Source: Zymoseptoria tritici IPO323
Lineage: Eukaryota > Ascomycota > Dothideomycetes > Mycosphaerellales > Mycosphaerellaceae
Length of the DNA: 64,000 nucleotides
Assembly: GCF_000219625.1 (NCBI RefSeq)
Contig: NC_018211.1
Location: 744,001-808,000, forward strand
Reading direction: 5' to 3'
Under the pieces are notes generated by a model. That model was not told where the DNA came from. It did no database searches and worked only from the letters and a program-made list of their open reading frames with translations. The position numbers were made by a program, and so were the translations under genes. Below, piece after piece: positions 42,738 to 53,370 of this stretch (position 1 is its first letter; each line of letters starts with the position of its first letter).

Positions 42738-43913
42738 TCAAATTGAGACAGTCTCGCCGACATGACAAAGTCCAACACCTTCTTTTCCGACGTTGACCTT
42801 GCTGCCGTCACCTTCCACACCGCCTCCGCACCAAATGCCTTCTTTCTCCGCCGCCTCACGCCATCGCCTGGGGGGAACTCTCACATCCTCAAAGACCATG
42901 CTCAGACCACCACGGACAGTCCCGTAATGCATGCCAATCGTGAGCTTTGATTTGACCTCTTTGTGGATCTCCAAAGACTGTTCCGGCGTAACATGCACTG
43001 CTCCGCTGATTTGGGGCGGACTGTACAACCCAATCGGCTGTAGCGAAAGGTCGAACGGTCCCAGCTTTTCTCCGATCTCCTTGAAGATAGGACACGCAGA
43101 TGGCGTGTCCTTGGCTTGATACGCTGTGTCACCGGCGAAGTACAGATTGTGCTTGTCTGTCTTGAGCGCCCATGAGCACCACAACGTATTCCCAGCGTCG
43201 AAGCCAGTGCGGCCTGAGAAGTGTTGAGTGGGACAGCATGTCAGTTGCGCCTTGCCGATGCATTCCACTTGGAGTTCGCGAGTGTCCCACCAGTCTAGTT
43301 CTGTGACTTCGCTCGAGGCGCAGCCGATGTGCTGAGTGAACCAGGCTTTTACGTTAAGACCTACGAAGAAGTGGATGCGGCCTTTGCGACGCTGATAGAG
43401 ATGGATGATGGTGGCGTAGTCCAGATGGTCGTAGTGATCGTGGGAGATACAGATGGCGTCGACGTCAGGAAGCTCGTCGAGCGAACACGGGGTCGGAGTG
43501 TATCGTTTCGGGCCAAAGAAGGAGACCGGGCTTGTTCTTTCGCTGAACAACGGATCGAACAAGATTCGCACACCGCGCTCAGCTCCTGGTTCTGCAGCTG
43601 TCTCAACCAGAAAAGAGGCGTGTCCGATCCACGTTGCTCGCAGTCTGTCTTTCTGCTCCAAGCCCCACTCAGGCTTCAACACCTTCACCAGCTCGTCCGA
43701 ACGAGTGCCATCGTGGCCTTGTGGGACTGGCACGAAGTTCCTGTCCGGATTGTTGCCAAAGCGGAGTTTGAACACCTCCCACTTGCTGTACTCGCGAAAT
43801 GATGGCCATGGGTTCTTGAAGGAAGTGGGTGGATTGCCGACATGGTGTTCTTTTTGTCTTGTCGGGTATGAGCTCTGAGACGGCAGCTCGGTTACTTTGA
43901 TATTGGAAGACAT
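42738..43913 (-). CDS. NAPE-PLD / FMP30-like metallo-beta-lactamase-fold phospholipase D
   Basis: 391 aa, single exon, starting MSSNIKVTELPSQS; the open frame extends 9 codons further but without an ATG. Signature residues are ATWIGHASFLVE, ILFDPLFSERTSPVSFFGPKR, the metal-binding CISHDHYDHLD (HxHxDH), CPTQHFSGR, LYFAGDTAY and IGMHYGT, matching the family order. Mammalian NAPE-PLD releases N-acylethanolamines from N-acylphosphatidylethanolamine; yeast Fmp30 is a mitochondrial relative involved in cardiolipin and NAPE metabolism. It is head to head with COQ8, with 774 bp between the start codons. Confidence 0.9.
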   Translation of the reverse strand: MSSNIKVTELPSQSSYPTRQKEHHVGNPPTSFKNPWPSFREYSKWEVFKLRFGNNPDRNFVPVPQGHDGTRSDELVKVLKPEWGLEQKDRLRATWIGHASFLVETAAEPGAERGVRILFDPLFSERTSPVSFFGPKRYTPTPCSLDELPDVDAICISHDHYDHLDYATIIHLYQRRKGRIHFFVGLNVKAWFTQHIGCASSEVTELDWWDTRELQVECIGKAQLTCCPTQHFSGRTGFDAGNTLWCSWALKTDKHNLYFAGDTAYQAKDTPSACPIFKEIGEKLGPFDLSLQPIGLYSPPQISGAVHVTPEQSLEIHKEVKSKLTIGMHYGTVRGGLSMVFEDVRVPPRRWREAAEKEGIWCGGGVEGDGSKVNVGKEGVGLCHVGETVSI

Positions 43914-44687
43914 TGTCGATTGTTTCCGAATCACTGGCACGCTTGAGGCAGATGTGCAGCCCTGACAATTTCGAACTTACACTGTTGGAGAGCCTTTAAG
44001 GCGTGACTCAGAAGAATGTTGGCCTAGAGACTTTATCAAAGACAGTCCGTAGCAAGGAGACGGACTGTTTGCTTTGACACGACGTAACGAGAAAGGATGC
44101 GTATCGATGACGAGAAGTTGCACCATCCTCCCGTCCGTCCGCGGTCAAGCCATATGCATGACTAAGCAGAACGGTCAGGTTCTTCCGTTGATGGTCACAA
44201 TGCGATGCAGACCAAATCGGATGCCCATGTGTGCAAAATACCTTTCAGGTGGTAACAAACTCAGTGGTACCGTTGGCGCAGGTGGACTCAAGAAAGGCTT
44301 GCCGATGTGATCGCAGGTAGCTCTAAGTGAGCAGACACCTCACGCTATATAGTCGTACAGGTGAAATGGCAAGACGTGTAGACCCATATGGATATTATTG
44401 CAGTGAACCGTGCTCTGTAGGCGCACAAGCTGCCAGATCTTCGCTCTCCCGCTCAATCTGCACACCCCAAGCCAATGATGTGCAAATTGGGAAGTGCAGT
44501 TCGAGCTAGAGCCACGAGGTATATCGCCACGGAGCCAGCTCCGGCCGTTGGCCTTCAATGACGCTTGAGCTTCACTCTCGATAAACATTTCCAAGCTCGT
44601 ACATCTGTACGTCTAAAGACTGCCATGGACCTCCCGATACCAGATCCCGACCTCGGCGAGAGGTGACCATACTGAAATCGACTGCCA
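43914..44687. promoter_or_regulatory. Shared divergent promoter region, NAPE-PLD-like / COQ8
   Basis: 774 bp between divergent starts of two genes with mitochondrial relatives. No specific motif is assigned. Confidence 0.4.
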
Positions 44688-47039
44688 ATGGCTGGGAAGA
44701 GGCTGCTCGACGCGGCGAAGCTCTTCAGCGCGGGAGGATCAGTCGCCAAACACCACTTCAATATACGGAGAGACCAATGGCAACTGTTCACCAGGACATC
44801 AGGACTAGCGAAAGCTGTCAAAGGTCAGACCGACCGAGTAACTGTGACCGCCGGAGCGGCGATCGAGCTCGCAAAACGATTCAATGAGAAGGAACAGATT
44901 CGAAGGGACAGCCCACAGCCCCAGGACTATGGCGGCCGAGAACCGAGCGGAAATGATTGGGTGAAAGAGCGTGTGGATGAGGCAGCATCAAATGCACAAG
45001 CGGCTGCCAGGGAATTAGGTCTAGACACAGTCGCTTCTGGCATCAATCAAGCTAGAGCACAAGCGAGCGACGATGGCTCATTGGCATCCCTCCGGAGAGA
45101 GCGTGAGATTCAGCAGGCAAAGAGCGAGGTGGTTAGGCCGCCTGCTGAATCGGTGCAAACGGAAAGCGCAGGTCAAGACACTTTCAATGAACGACCCAAC
45201 ACTAGAGCGCCAGATCTCGAAGAGCACTCGTCGAAGCTTTCCAGCTCGAGACTCCCAGAGCATGCGGAGAGATACCCAGAGGGAGAAAAGCTACCCGAGA
45301 AAGAGCTGAATCAGGATGTATTCCCATCACCATCAGAGTCAGCAGACACGCCGCCGGAAGGTGTCGTTACAGACATCTTCCATAGTCGGAAGGTAGCTCG
45401 GGTCTTGGGCGAATCAGCGCCTGATCTCAAGAATCCATATGGCAAGAGGCAGAAGATGGCACCCAAGCCGCATCCTGACATGGTGCAGTGGTCAAAAATG
45501 GAGACAGAAACGCCGAAGGCAACGCAGAAACCAGCGGACATCGCAGAAACTGCTGCAATACCAACAAAGGACCAGTCGAAAGAACAGTCGAAGGACGACG
45601 ACCTGCACGATCTCGCTGCGTCGCTTGCGAGCGATGCAGAGACGGCAGATGAGGCAAGCAGCGTCAGCGTCGAGGAACCAGCAAGCAAGCCATACGAAAT
45701 GCACGAATCGAGAGTGCCCTCATCCCGATTCGGTCGCCTTTGGCAGTACGGTGGGTTGGCAACGAGCATGGCCTTTGGCGCTGTCGGTGAGAGCTTCCGC
45801 CGAGTAACTGGTGGCACTGGTACTGGCAGTCTGATGCTCAGCGAGGGTAACATGAATCGTCTGGTGGCAAAGCTGAGTCGCATGAGAGGTGCGGCATTAA
45901 AGATGGGTCAGATGGTGAGCTTCCAGGACTCAAAAGTCTTGCCGCAAACGATCAACACGATTCTTCAAAGAGTGCAGGACAGCGCCGATTACATGCCAGC
46001 CTGGCAGCGTGACAAAGTCCTAACGAGCAATCTCGGATCAGAATGGAGGGAGCTGTTCTCCAACTTCGAGGAAAAGCCATTCGCCGCCGCATCGATTGGT
46101 CAAGTACACAAGGCAACGCTCAACTCGAACGGCAAGGATGTGGCTGTGAAGATCCAGTATCCTGGCGTCCGAAATAGCATCGATTCTGATCTGAACAACC
46201 TGTCGTTGCTACTCACAGCAAGCAATCTCTTACCGAAAGGCTTGTTTCTCGATAAGACCATTGCCAACGCCAGGACCGAATTGGGCTGGGAATGCGACTA
46301 CGAGCGAGAGGCGAAGGCATGTATCCGATTCAGAGATGAGCTTTTAGGCGACGAGAAGGACACCTTTCTCGTACCCAAAGTCTACACCGAGGCTTCAGGA
46401 ATGGATGTCCTCACAGCAGAGTTCATGCACGGCAAGGGAGTGACCAAGATCCCGGATCTCAAACAGCACGAGCGAGACTGGATCGGCACACAAATTTTGC
46501 GTCTCTGCCTGAGAGAGCTGATGGAGTGGCGATTCATGCAGACCGACCCGAACTGGACCAATTTTCTCTACAACCGGTCAACCAAGAAGATCGAACTCCT
46601 CGACTTCGGCGCCAGTCGCGACTTTCCCGACAAGTTCGTGGAGCCTTACGTTGCGCTCTTGATCGCTGCATCGAAGGGAGACCGAGAGACTTGCAAGAAT
46701 AAGTCGGTCGAGCTTGGATACCTAACTGGACGAGAGGGTCCAGAGATGCTGAAAGCACATGTCGACTCGATCCTGACGCTCGCGGAACCATTCTTGGAAA
46801 GTGCGCCGGAGGTCTACGACTTTGAAGATCAGACCATCACCGATCGTGTGAGATCAAATATTGGATTGATGCTGAGGGAGAGGCAGGCGCCGCCACCCGA
46901 AGAGACGTACAGTCTGCATCGAAAATTGAGCGGTGCCTTCTTGCTGTGCGCAAGATTGAAGAGCAAAGTACCAGCAAGGGAAATGTTCGCGACGGCAGTG
47001 GATGTGTGGAATGGCAGGGCAAAGTCTGTCAAGCTGTAA
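44688..47039 (+). CDS. COQ8: COQ8 (ABC1/ADCK atypical kinase, ubiquinone biosynthesis)
   Basis: 783 aa, single exon. The UbiB/COQ8 hallmarks are present: the KxGQ helix ALKMGQMVSFQD (about residues 403-414), the Ala-rich nucleotide loop FAAASIGQVHKA (about 465), VAVKIQYPGV, the ExD motif region ELGWECDYEREA, TDPNWTNFLYN (catalytic Asp-Asn pair) and LLDFGASRDF (DFG). COQ8 acts on the matrix face of the inner mitochondrial membrane and supports assembly of the CoQ synthesis complex. The 400 residues before KxGQ are unusually long and, from about 90 to 340, highly charged and low complexity. An early amphipathic segment (RLLDAAKLFSAGGSVAKHHF) could act in targeting. Confidence 0.93.
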   Translation: MAGKRLLDAAKLFSAGGSVAKHHFNIRRDQWQLFTRTSGLAKAVKGQTDRVTVTAGAAIELAKRFNEKEQIRRDSPQPQDYGGREPSGNDWVKERVDEAASNAQAAARELGLDTVASGINQARAQASDDGSLASLRREREIQQAKSEVVRPPAESVQTESAGQDTFNERPNTRAPDLEEHSSKLSSSRLPEHAERYPEGEKLPEKELNQDVFPSPSESADTPPEGVVTDIFHSRKVARVLGESAPDLKNPYGKRQKMAPKPHPDMVQWSKMETETPKATQKPADIAETAAIPTKDQSKEQSKDDDLHDLAASLASDAETADEASSVSVEEPASKPYEMHESRVPSSRFGRLWQYGGLATSMAFGAVGESFRRVTGGTGTGSLMLSEGNMNRLVAKLSRMRGAALKMGQMVSFQDSKVLPQTINTILQRVQDSADYMPAWQRDKVLTSNLGSEWRELFSNFEEKPFAAASIGQVHKATLNSNGKDVAVKIQYPGVRNSIDSDLNNLSLLLTASNLLPKGLFLDKTIANARTELGWECDYEREAKACIRFRDELLGDEKDTFLVPKVYTEASGMDVLTAEFMHGKGVTKIPDLKQHERDWIGTQILRLCLRELMEWRFMQTDPNWTNFLYNRSTKKIELLDFGASRDFPDKFVEPYVALLIAASKGDRETCKNKSVELGYLTGREGPEMLKAHVDSILTLAEPFLESAPEVYDFEDQTITDRVRSNIGLMLRERQAPPPEETYSLHRKLSGAFLLCARLKSKVPAREMFATAVDVWNGRAKSVKL

Positions 47040-47339
47040 GGAGATTTCGAAGCCAGCCGAAGATACAATAGACTGTACATATCCTTGTACCATATCACAC
47101 AGCTCACCCATTTAGGTAGCGTGTTCATCCGGAGCAGCCAATGCTGTTGCCTGAAGTCGAATCCTTCGGATCAGGTCGTGGTCGACGTCACCTCCTCTTC
47201 TGACTTGGAAAGGTTTCGTCTCTCCCACAACAACCATCGATTGCCGAAAATGGGGAGCTCTATCTTGTCTGGTCATTGACCGGACGCCACGAGAAAACGG
47301 AATGGATCCTGCGCTCCGCGAGCTGATCTGTGACAAAAG
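47040..47339. other. Intergenic
   Basis: 3' flank of COQ8. No feature supported. Confidence 0.4.
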
Positions 47340-48008
47340 ATGGAGACATCCGGATGGTTAAGGATTCTTCGTCAAATTCTACCAAGACGGCACGGGCGAA
47401 GTAAGTCGATAAATGACCTTGTACGTATCGTGCTAACAGCGCATCAGCTATGCGCTTTCGGCGAGCTAGGCACAGGCTTGATGATTGCAATGACTATGCA
47501 ATGGAAGTTCATATCAACGTTCACAACGGACTTCATCGACGACGAACGTTTCAGACACATCAAGCACACCAACATGCTCTCAAAAAGACCAAAGCTCCTA
47601 GGCAGCTTTCGTCTCGAGATGCAGCTGAATTCAAGAGCACCGAAAGACATGTATTTGTCCGGAAGAGCTGAAGGCCTGGAACGGAACACCAAGCTCTTCC
47701 TATCGGATGCTGCGTTCCTATCAAGACAATTCACAGTCATCATCGAGAAGGGCAACTTTGCAGCTGTGACGGACTACAACACAGGAGGACGACGCGAGCT
47801 ACGGATGACCTTTGACGCTTCGCCGTATCCTGCTCGAGAGGCGTACCGAGTCGACCGTACGAGCGGTCCAGGCTTGGAGGACTTTTACGACTGGCTCAGC
47901 GTGAGAAGTTTCTATCATGGCGAGATATCCGGCGAGTTGAAGAAAGCTAGAGCTACTGAAGATGACACTATTCTGGGGTTTCATACGTCGAATTGTGTGG
48001 TGTCGTAG
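47340..48008 (+). CDS. Hypothetical protein, 5' end uncertain
   Basis: An open frame of 222 codons with good fungal codon use from about codon 50 onward (WKFISTFTTDFIDDERFRHI, AAFLSRQFTVIIEKGNFAAV, EDFYDWLSVRSFYHGEISG). No recognised domain, signal peptide or membrane segment. A GTAAGT...TGCTAACAGCGCATCAG stretch of 47 nt at about 47400-47447 has perfect intron signals; removing it changes the frame upstream, so the true start may be an unresolved upstream exon or a Met just after the intron. It ends in CVVS before TAG. Confidence 0.45.
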   Translation: METSGWLRILRQILPRRHGRSKSINDLVRIVLTAHQLCAFGELGTGLMIAMTMQWKFISTFTTDFIDDERFRHIKHTNMLSKRPKLLGSFRLEMQLNSRAPKDMYLSGRAEGLERNTKLFLSDAAFLSRQFTVIIEKGNFAAVTDYNTGGRRELRMTFDASPYPAREAYRVDRTSGPGLEDFYDWLSVRSFYHGEISGELKKARATEDDTILGFHTSNCVVS

Positions 48009-48608
48009 CCAGCGAGATGGTCCTTGCAAAAGTTAGGACGAAAGAGGCGACGATATGGAGGAGATGGGAGATGATGTGTCGGAGGGCGAAGACATGCTGT
48101 ACCAAACTCTCTCAGCCTGATGCTGTTTATCAAGATGGTGATGCTATCACTGCCGTGGTCCGTTTTGGTGAGTTCTGAGAGCGGGCGTGAAGAACAACGT
48201 GGAATACTGACGATCTATTGCAGGTTCATCTCATCCGTCGGCCCGTGGGTCTCTGCTCGAGCAAGATTGAGACTGTGCCGTCCTCAGAGTCTTCGAGCCT
48301 ACGAGCACCTACTAAGGGACCCTCCACCACAACCTTCCGCGATGCTTCTTAATTGGATGCAGAGTATGTCCAGTCTTTCCCAGAACCATCCTGCTTTGTG
48401 CCCACATATCCATCAGACAAGCACGGTTTGCTACATTACGAAGGCTTTGTGTCGTTCTCTGCTCTTAAGCAGATCTCAACAGCCCTCTCCTTGCTAGTCA
48501 CACCTCTCACGCCAACTACTCATCACACAGCCACGTGATCACCCCTTCAAGTGTCCAGCGAGCCACATCAAAGATCCAACAACATCCAACCGCAGCTCAT
48601 CATCAACG
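48009..48608. other. Intergenic and 5' leader
   Basis: No supported gene. The last 70 bases before 48609 are C/A-rich (ACATCCAACCGCAGCTCATC), like a leader. Confidence 0.4.
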
Positions 48609-48866
48609 ATGTGCCACATCAACCGCACCATCTGGTCTTGCTGCAAGATCGAAGACACGATTGTTCGATGTGCCCACAGCAGCCAGTTCGGCACCATCAT
48701 CCCTCAGCGCTGCCTGCGCAACTTCAAGGTCGTCAAGAGCGAGAGCGTCAGTAGCCTCTGCTCTGGATGTAAGGGAGAGACGGACAGCGATTCGACAGCG
48801 TCTGTGGAGGCCAAGGTGGACGTCTTGGTTGCTGCTATCGGTGCGGTGAAGACATATAGTGATTAA
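48609..48866 (+). CDS. Small Cys/His hypothetical protein
   Basis: 85 aa with six cysteines and one or two histidines in a spaced pattern (MCH, WSCCK, VRCAH, RCLR, CSGCKGE), followed by an acidic/Ala-rich helix. No signal peptide. The layout recalls short fungal MC..C..H-type proteins of unknown role, possibly zinc-binding. Support: a good C/A-rich leader, a clean ATG and an intron-free frame. Short length keeps confidence moderate. Confidence 0.45.
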   Translation: MCHINRTIWSCCKIEDTIVRCAHSSQFGTIIPQRCLRNFKVVKSESVSSLCSGCKGETDSDSTASVEAKVDVLVAAIGAVKTYSD

Positions 48867-50051
48867 GATCTCGTTCAGATGGACGAGAGTGGTGGCCGGG
48901 TGGGAAGTGGGAGATGGGAGTCATAGCTTGCGTTCGGGATCCGGATACTGAGCTGTCAGGGGATCTGACTGACTACAAATGAAAATGATTGAGTTAGCGC
49001 ACACTGTGATCGGAACGTAGAGTCTGCGCCATGTCGACATGACTACAGTCTGATGTGGGTCTATTCTTTCGTACTTGAGGATCCTTCTTCGACCGACAAA
49101 GCTGAGTTTGTTCCTGTTTTCTTCTTCCGAGCCACCAGTGTCTGACGGCAGAGCAGCTGTACGACCGAAGATGATCTAACACGAAGCCCATCTAGTGATG
49201 TGATTGCTACAGTGCGGGAGTGAGACAGCAGCAGTTTGCTATGTCAAGACGGGAGGATGCCAGGGTTGAGAACACAAACAATCTCAGGAGTGCTGTTGCA
49301 GATCTGCCTTCTCTTGCGCGAGCCAGATCGAGCCTTCTCTTGTCCGCATTAATTCTTAAGCTCCTCGACACGGCTGCGTGTGTGCGTGCCTTTGACTGAC
49401 GTCCATCATCACACATATACACAGATTACTCCCTTCAATATACACAACCGTCTGGCCCACGGACTCCACTCTGCCGCCCGAGTCGGATCTGCACTACACA
49501 GAGATGGAGAATCCGTGTGTCTTCCCGCCAGCCCGAGCCGCCGTTCACAACAGAATGACTGACAGCATCTCTGCTATCGTGGAGCAGCGATTGATCTCGT
49601 CTTGGTCGGGTCTGAATCCAGCCAGCTGGCTCTCGCCCTTTTTCAGCGGAACTTTTGGCCACAGATTTCCAACAAAGCAATCCCAGCCCAGCTCGACTAG
49701 CAGCCCCGATGAAAGCATTATCGATCTGGACAAGGCCTTTGTTGGCTCTGGCCCGGGGCCCCGTCGAGGGGACTCTCCTTCAGCCGGACGGGTTCCTGAG
49801 GTGTTCGTGAACGGCAGAAAGTCGGGTGCCGGACTAGTCCGTTGTTCTGGTGAATGCTAAATGTGACGAGTGTCGTGAATGTGTTGATTGCAGGTCCCAA
49901 CTGAGATCAAAAACACCACTTCTGCACCTTGAATCCTTCTTCCTCTTCCTCCACACCACGCTTCTCCGATCAAAGCAATCTCACCAGCACATCCTACGAT
50001 CGAGCCTATCAAGACACCCTCATCACTCTCTCAACCAAGCGCACGTCGACA
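48867..50051. other. Intergenic, including a weak 118-codon frame and the REX4-like leader
   Basis: A plus-strand frame at 49504-49860 (MENPCVFPPARAAVHNRMTD...) has an ATG and stop but no recognisable protein; I do not call it a gene. The pyrimidine/C-rich stretch 49915-50050 fits the leader of the next gene. Confidence 0.4.
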
Positions 50052-50963
50052 ATGATGTCGAACAACAACAACAACGCCACCAACGGCCCGCCTCGCCCTT
50101 CGTCCCCATTCCAGCAGCCGAACGCCCGTGGCAGGGGCAACTGCAAAGCTCAACAAGTCCGTCCACGCATGGATCGCTTAGTCCCAGGAGAACCAGTCGG
50201 CTTCGACGGCGAATTCCAGATCGTGTTAAGGGAGGGAGCCGTGAAGTGGAAGCAGCGCCTCGCGTGGGTCGCCGTGGTCAACACCAAGGGAGAGAGTATC
50301 TTGGACACCTTTGTGGTGTACGACAACGAGGAGGGCGCGGAGAAGAGAAGAGGACTCCCGGAATTCGGTGTAGGCAAGAAGGACCTCCTCTTCAAGAACG
50401 GTGCGGTACATGCAAGTACCGTCGAGAAGTGGCTGGCGGAGATCTTCAAGGATCGTCCGGTAGTCATGCGCGACCAAAGTGGGGATACAGCCGCCTTCGA
50501 ATACGAAACCCCTTTCGTCCACGCTACCATCCAGGACACGCAGCTCTTGTATTCCGATCGTGGCGAGCGTCGATCCCTGAAGGACGTTGCCAGTGAGGTC
50601 CTCCAACGCACAATTCAGGTGGGAGGCGTGCACACTCCAACCGAAGATGCAGCTACTACGATGGAGCTCTACCTCCTCAAGCGCCCGTACGACCGCGCGG
50701 CAGAGAAGGCGAAGCTTGAGGCGAATGGCCTGCCGACAACATCAGCCCATACCCGCAACGGCGACCGTGGTCGACACAACCATAGATCGCGTGGTGGTCG
50801 TGGCATGGGCAATGGTCGCGGGGCCCTCCAAGAGCGTGCCCCGAATGCGACTGCAACTAGAGGCGAGCAAGACTGGGCCGGCGAGGCTTTCGTTCGTCCG
50901 GCCAGGGGAGGGCAGCGGCGTGGTCGCGGTCGCGGAGGGAAGAAGAACGAGCTGGAAGAATAA
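50052..50963 (+). CDS. Divergent REX4-like DEDDh 3'-5' exonuclease with RGG tail, copy 1
   Basis: 303 aa from MMSNNNNNATNGPP; the frame opens further upstream but that part looks like leader. The exonuclease-III fold carries all DEDDh positions: Asp/Glu in VGFDGEFQIV (where REX4 has DCEMV), Asp in SGDTAAFE, Asp in IQDTQLLY, and His/Asp in GVHTPTEDAATTMELYLL. SLKDVASEVLQRTIQ is also as in REX4. The C-terminal 70 residues are Arg/Gly-rich (RGRHNHRSRGGRGMGNGRG, RRGRGRGG), likely RNA-binding. The family trims rRNA or other RNA 3' ends; the replaced motif I neighbours suggest a specialised member. A diverged second copy lies 1.3 kb downstream. Confidence 0.8.
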   Translation: MMSNNNNNATNGPPRPSSPFQQPNARGRGNCKAQQVRPRMDRLVPGEPVGFDGEFQIVLREGAVKWKQRLAWVAVVNTKGESILDTFVVYDNEEGAEKRRGLPEFGVGKKDLLFKNGAVHASTVEKWLAEIFKDRPVVMRDQSGDTAAFEYETPFVHATIQDTQLLYSDRGERRSLKDVASEVLQRTIQVGGVHTPTEDAATTMELYLLKRPYDRAAEKAKLEANGLPTTSAHTRNGDRGRHNHRSRGGRGMGNGRGALQERAPNATATRGEQDWAGEAFVRPARGGQRRGRGRGGKKNELEE

Positions 50964-52079
50964 AATTCGGCGCTTCGAATGAGATCCTGGAGGCACGGTT
51001 CGCGTATCAAGGAGAAGAGGGCAGGAAACTTGTTTAACTGATTTGGAGTTTTGCGGGCGTTCTTGAATTTCCGGGAACGGATTTGCTGAAGACCCATGAA
51101 TTTTGGATTTCTTTGAAGTTCCGAGATATGACTTTGCGGGCTCGTCCTTTGTGGTTCGGGGATTTTGGAGACCTTGATTGGCGATAGGCCGATCTGTGGG
51201 AACGGGAACTGTTGAGATCTCGACAACATGAAGCAAGTGCCGGGAAGATATTGGCAGTGTTAGCAGTATGAACGACGAATGCATGAAACATTTCACGACA
51301 AGTCAGCTCTCTCTGTACCTCTCTATGTCCGTATACTCAACAGAGGTCCTGAAGGTGAGGCTGTGTCGACCATTCGTCGTCTTCGGTAAGAGTATGCTTC
51401 GAACACGGCGCTGATGGTGTAAGTGTGGAATGTCTCGGCATATTTCGATTCGTGGAACAGAGCAAGCCATGAGGTCGAGAGCCTCACGATTGCTGTCCCG
51501 CAGAGGTTGAAGGTGCGACAAGGATCAAAATTGCCTAGATCATGCCCGCTCTCCTGGATGGCAAACATGTCAGGAGTGATGTTCCGTTTCGCCTGTACTG
51601 GGAAGCTTGACCTTTTCTTGAGCCGCTTCCATCATTCTCGTGAAGAATGTACTTCATCGTGCCACGTTCTGTTCGAAATCAGCAGTCATATACACATCGT
51701 CATGTCTTACAGTATACGTTTCCAGTGTGCCCATCGCCCTATATCGACTTCATAGACTGAGCTGACCGGAGACGGCGGTCATATCTTTCCGCTGCCGAAC
51801 TGCCAGTCCAAGTCTGCTGTCCTTCGCACCAGACCCACGAACAACAGCCAGGACGGCCAGGAACTCCGCAGACGAGTCTGCCCGCACGATAAAAGCACCC
51901 TGGCATCGTGCAGTCCTCCTTGGCACGATCTCGACACCGAACAACGTCTTGACTTGCGTCGCCCTTGCCAGCCAGCCGCCGGTCCGGGATCCGAACAAAG
52001 CCAATGCTGCGGGTGGGCCATGCGAGGTGTAGTCTCTCGCAACGTGCTCGTGAATGCAGCGCGGGCCGGCCGGCGGAAC
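50964..52079. other. Intergenic between the REX4-like copies
   Basis: About 1.1 kb without a supported gene. The right end may hold the leader of copy 2. Confidence 0.4.
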
Positions 52080-53370
52080 ATGTTGAAGCCGATCTCGTCC
52101 GCTCGTCCGCAACCTTTCCGTCGTCAACTCCCTTCTCTAATCATCCTCTGCATCAAGCCTCGATACTGCTTTCACCAACCACGCAGCCAACCACAACTTT
52201 TTACACCAGAACGACCCAAAGTACACCTGCGCAGCCAGATTGACAGTCGGAAGCAACATAGGTCCTGGTATGTCTCCCGTAGCGATAGATCAATCGCCGA
52301 GCGCACACCTACTGATAGCGGCTCAGCACTGTTCGAAGATGTCGAGACCCGTACGAAGGCCCCAGCTTGCGGTACCAGCGGCTCCGTAGCTGCGCGCGCT
52401 CCTGCCGTGACACCAGTCATCGTGCGACCTCCCTCTCCATTCAATGCGCCCAATGGACCGAGCAGGGCGGGGGGCAAAGCGCGCCAGGTACCCCCACGCC
52501 TTGACCGATTACTCCCAGGTGAGCCTCTGGCGCTGGACATCGAGTTCGGACACACGCGTTACGACGGATCGAAGACGCAATACACGCGCCTTGGATGGGC
52601 TGCTGCTGTCAACATCAAGAATGAGATCGTTCTCGAGGTCATGGTGTCTTACCCGCACAAGCCCAAAGTCACACTCGCGTTCCCAAGCCACACCAAGGGT
52701 TGCGGAGTCGATTTCCACCATATTAAGCCCGAGAATGGTGCTGTCGACAGCGAAGATGGCGGAGAAGATGTTTGCAGAAATCATGAGGGATCGACCAGTG
52801 ATTATGCATGCCGCCAAGGGAGACATGGCCGCGTTCCAGCACCTGGACCCCTTCAAAGGCGCTTCAGAGGTGGTCGACACTCAGCAGATGTACTCATCCG
52901 GACGAGGACACAATCCTGGCCTTCAAACGTGTGCAGCCGCGTATCTAGGTCGCTCAATCCAGCAAGATGGCCACACGCCAGTCGAAGATGCCACGGCCAC
53001 CATGGAATTGTATCTCCTCAAGAAGCCGTACGATCGCGCAGCCAAGAAGGCGAAGCTTATCGGCGAAGGGAAGAAGACCATCTCGGGTCCAGTGTTTCAC
53101 TCTCCCGAGTGGTACGCAAAGTTCGGCGACGGCCTGGAGGACAAGTTCGTAGCGCCAGCTCGTGCTCGCGGCGGTGGACGATACGGAGGACATGGCGGAC
53201 GCAACGACCATCAAGGACGCGGCGGATATGGTGGTTACGGCGGACACACGGAGACTGGTAGAGATGGCCGCGGAGGCCAGAGAGGGCCAAATCACCAGGA
53301 AGGCCGCGGCCGCCGTGGCGGAGTACATGGTCAGCCAGGTCGTGGTGGTCGTGGTTGTCGCGGATCTTGA
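52080..53370 (+). pseudogene. REX4-like exonuclease with RGG tail, copy 2: frameshifted, start unclear
   Basis: The first part reads PPSPFNAPNGPSRAGGKARQ, PRLDRLLPGEPLALDIEFG (motif I Asp-Glu) up to HIKPENGAV. From about 52750 homology continues only in the next frame: KMAEKMFAEIMRDRPVIMHAAKGDMAAFQ, VVDTQQMYSS, DGHTPVEDATATMELYLLKKPYDR, then a GGRYGGHGG-type Gly/Arg tail to the stop at 53370. No intron fits at the switch. A 51-nt GTATGT...GATAG intron at 52268-52318 splices in frame, but no ATG lies near the homologous start; the nearest in-frame Met (52080) sits in leader-like sequence. Either a decaying paralogue or an assembly indel. Confidence 0.65.

Noticed and set aside
49504..49860. 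118-codon plus-strand frame
   Set aside because: No recognisable features, low-complexity end and weak codon bias; not enough to call a gene.
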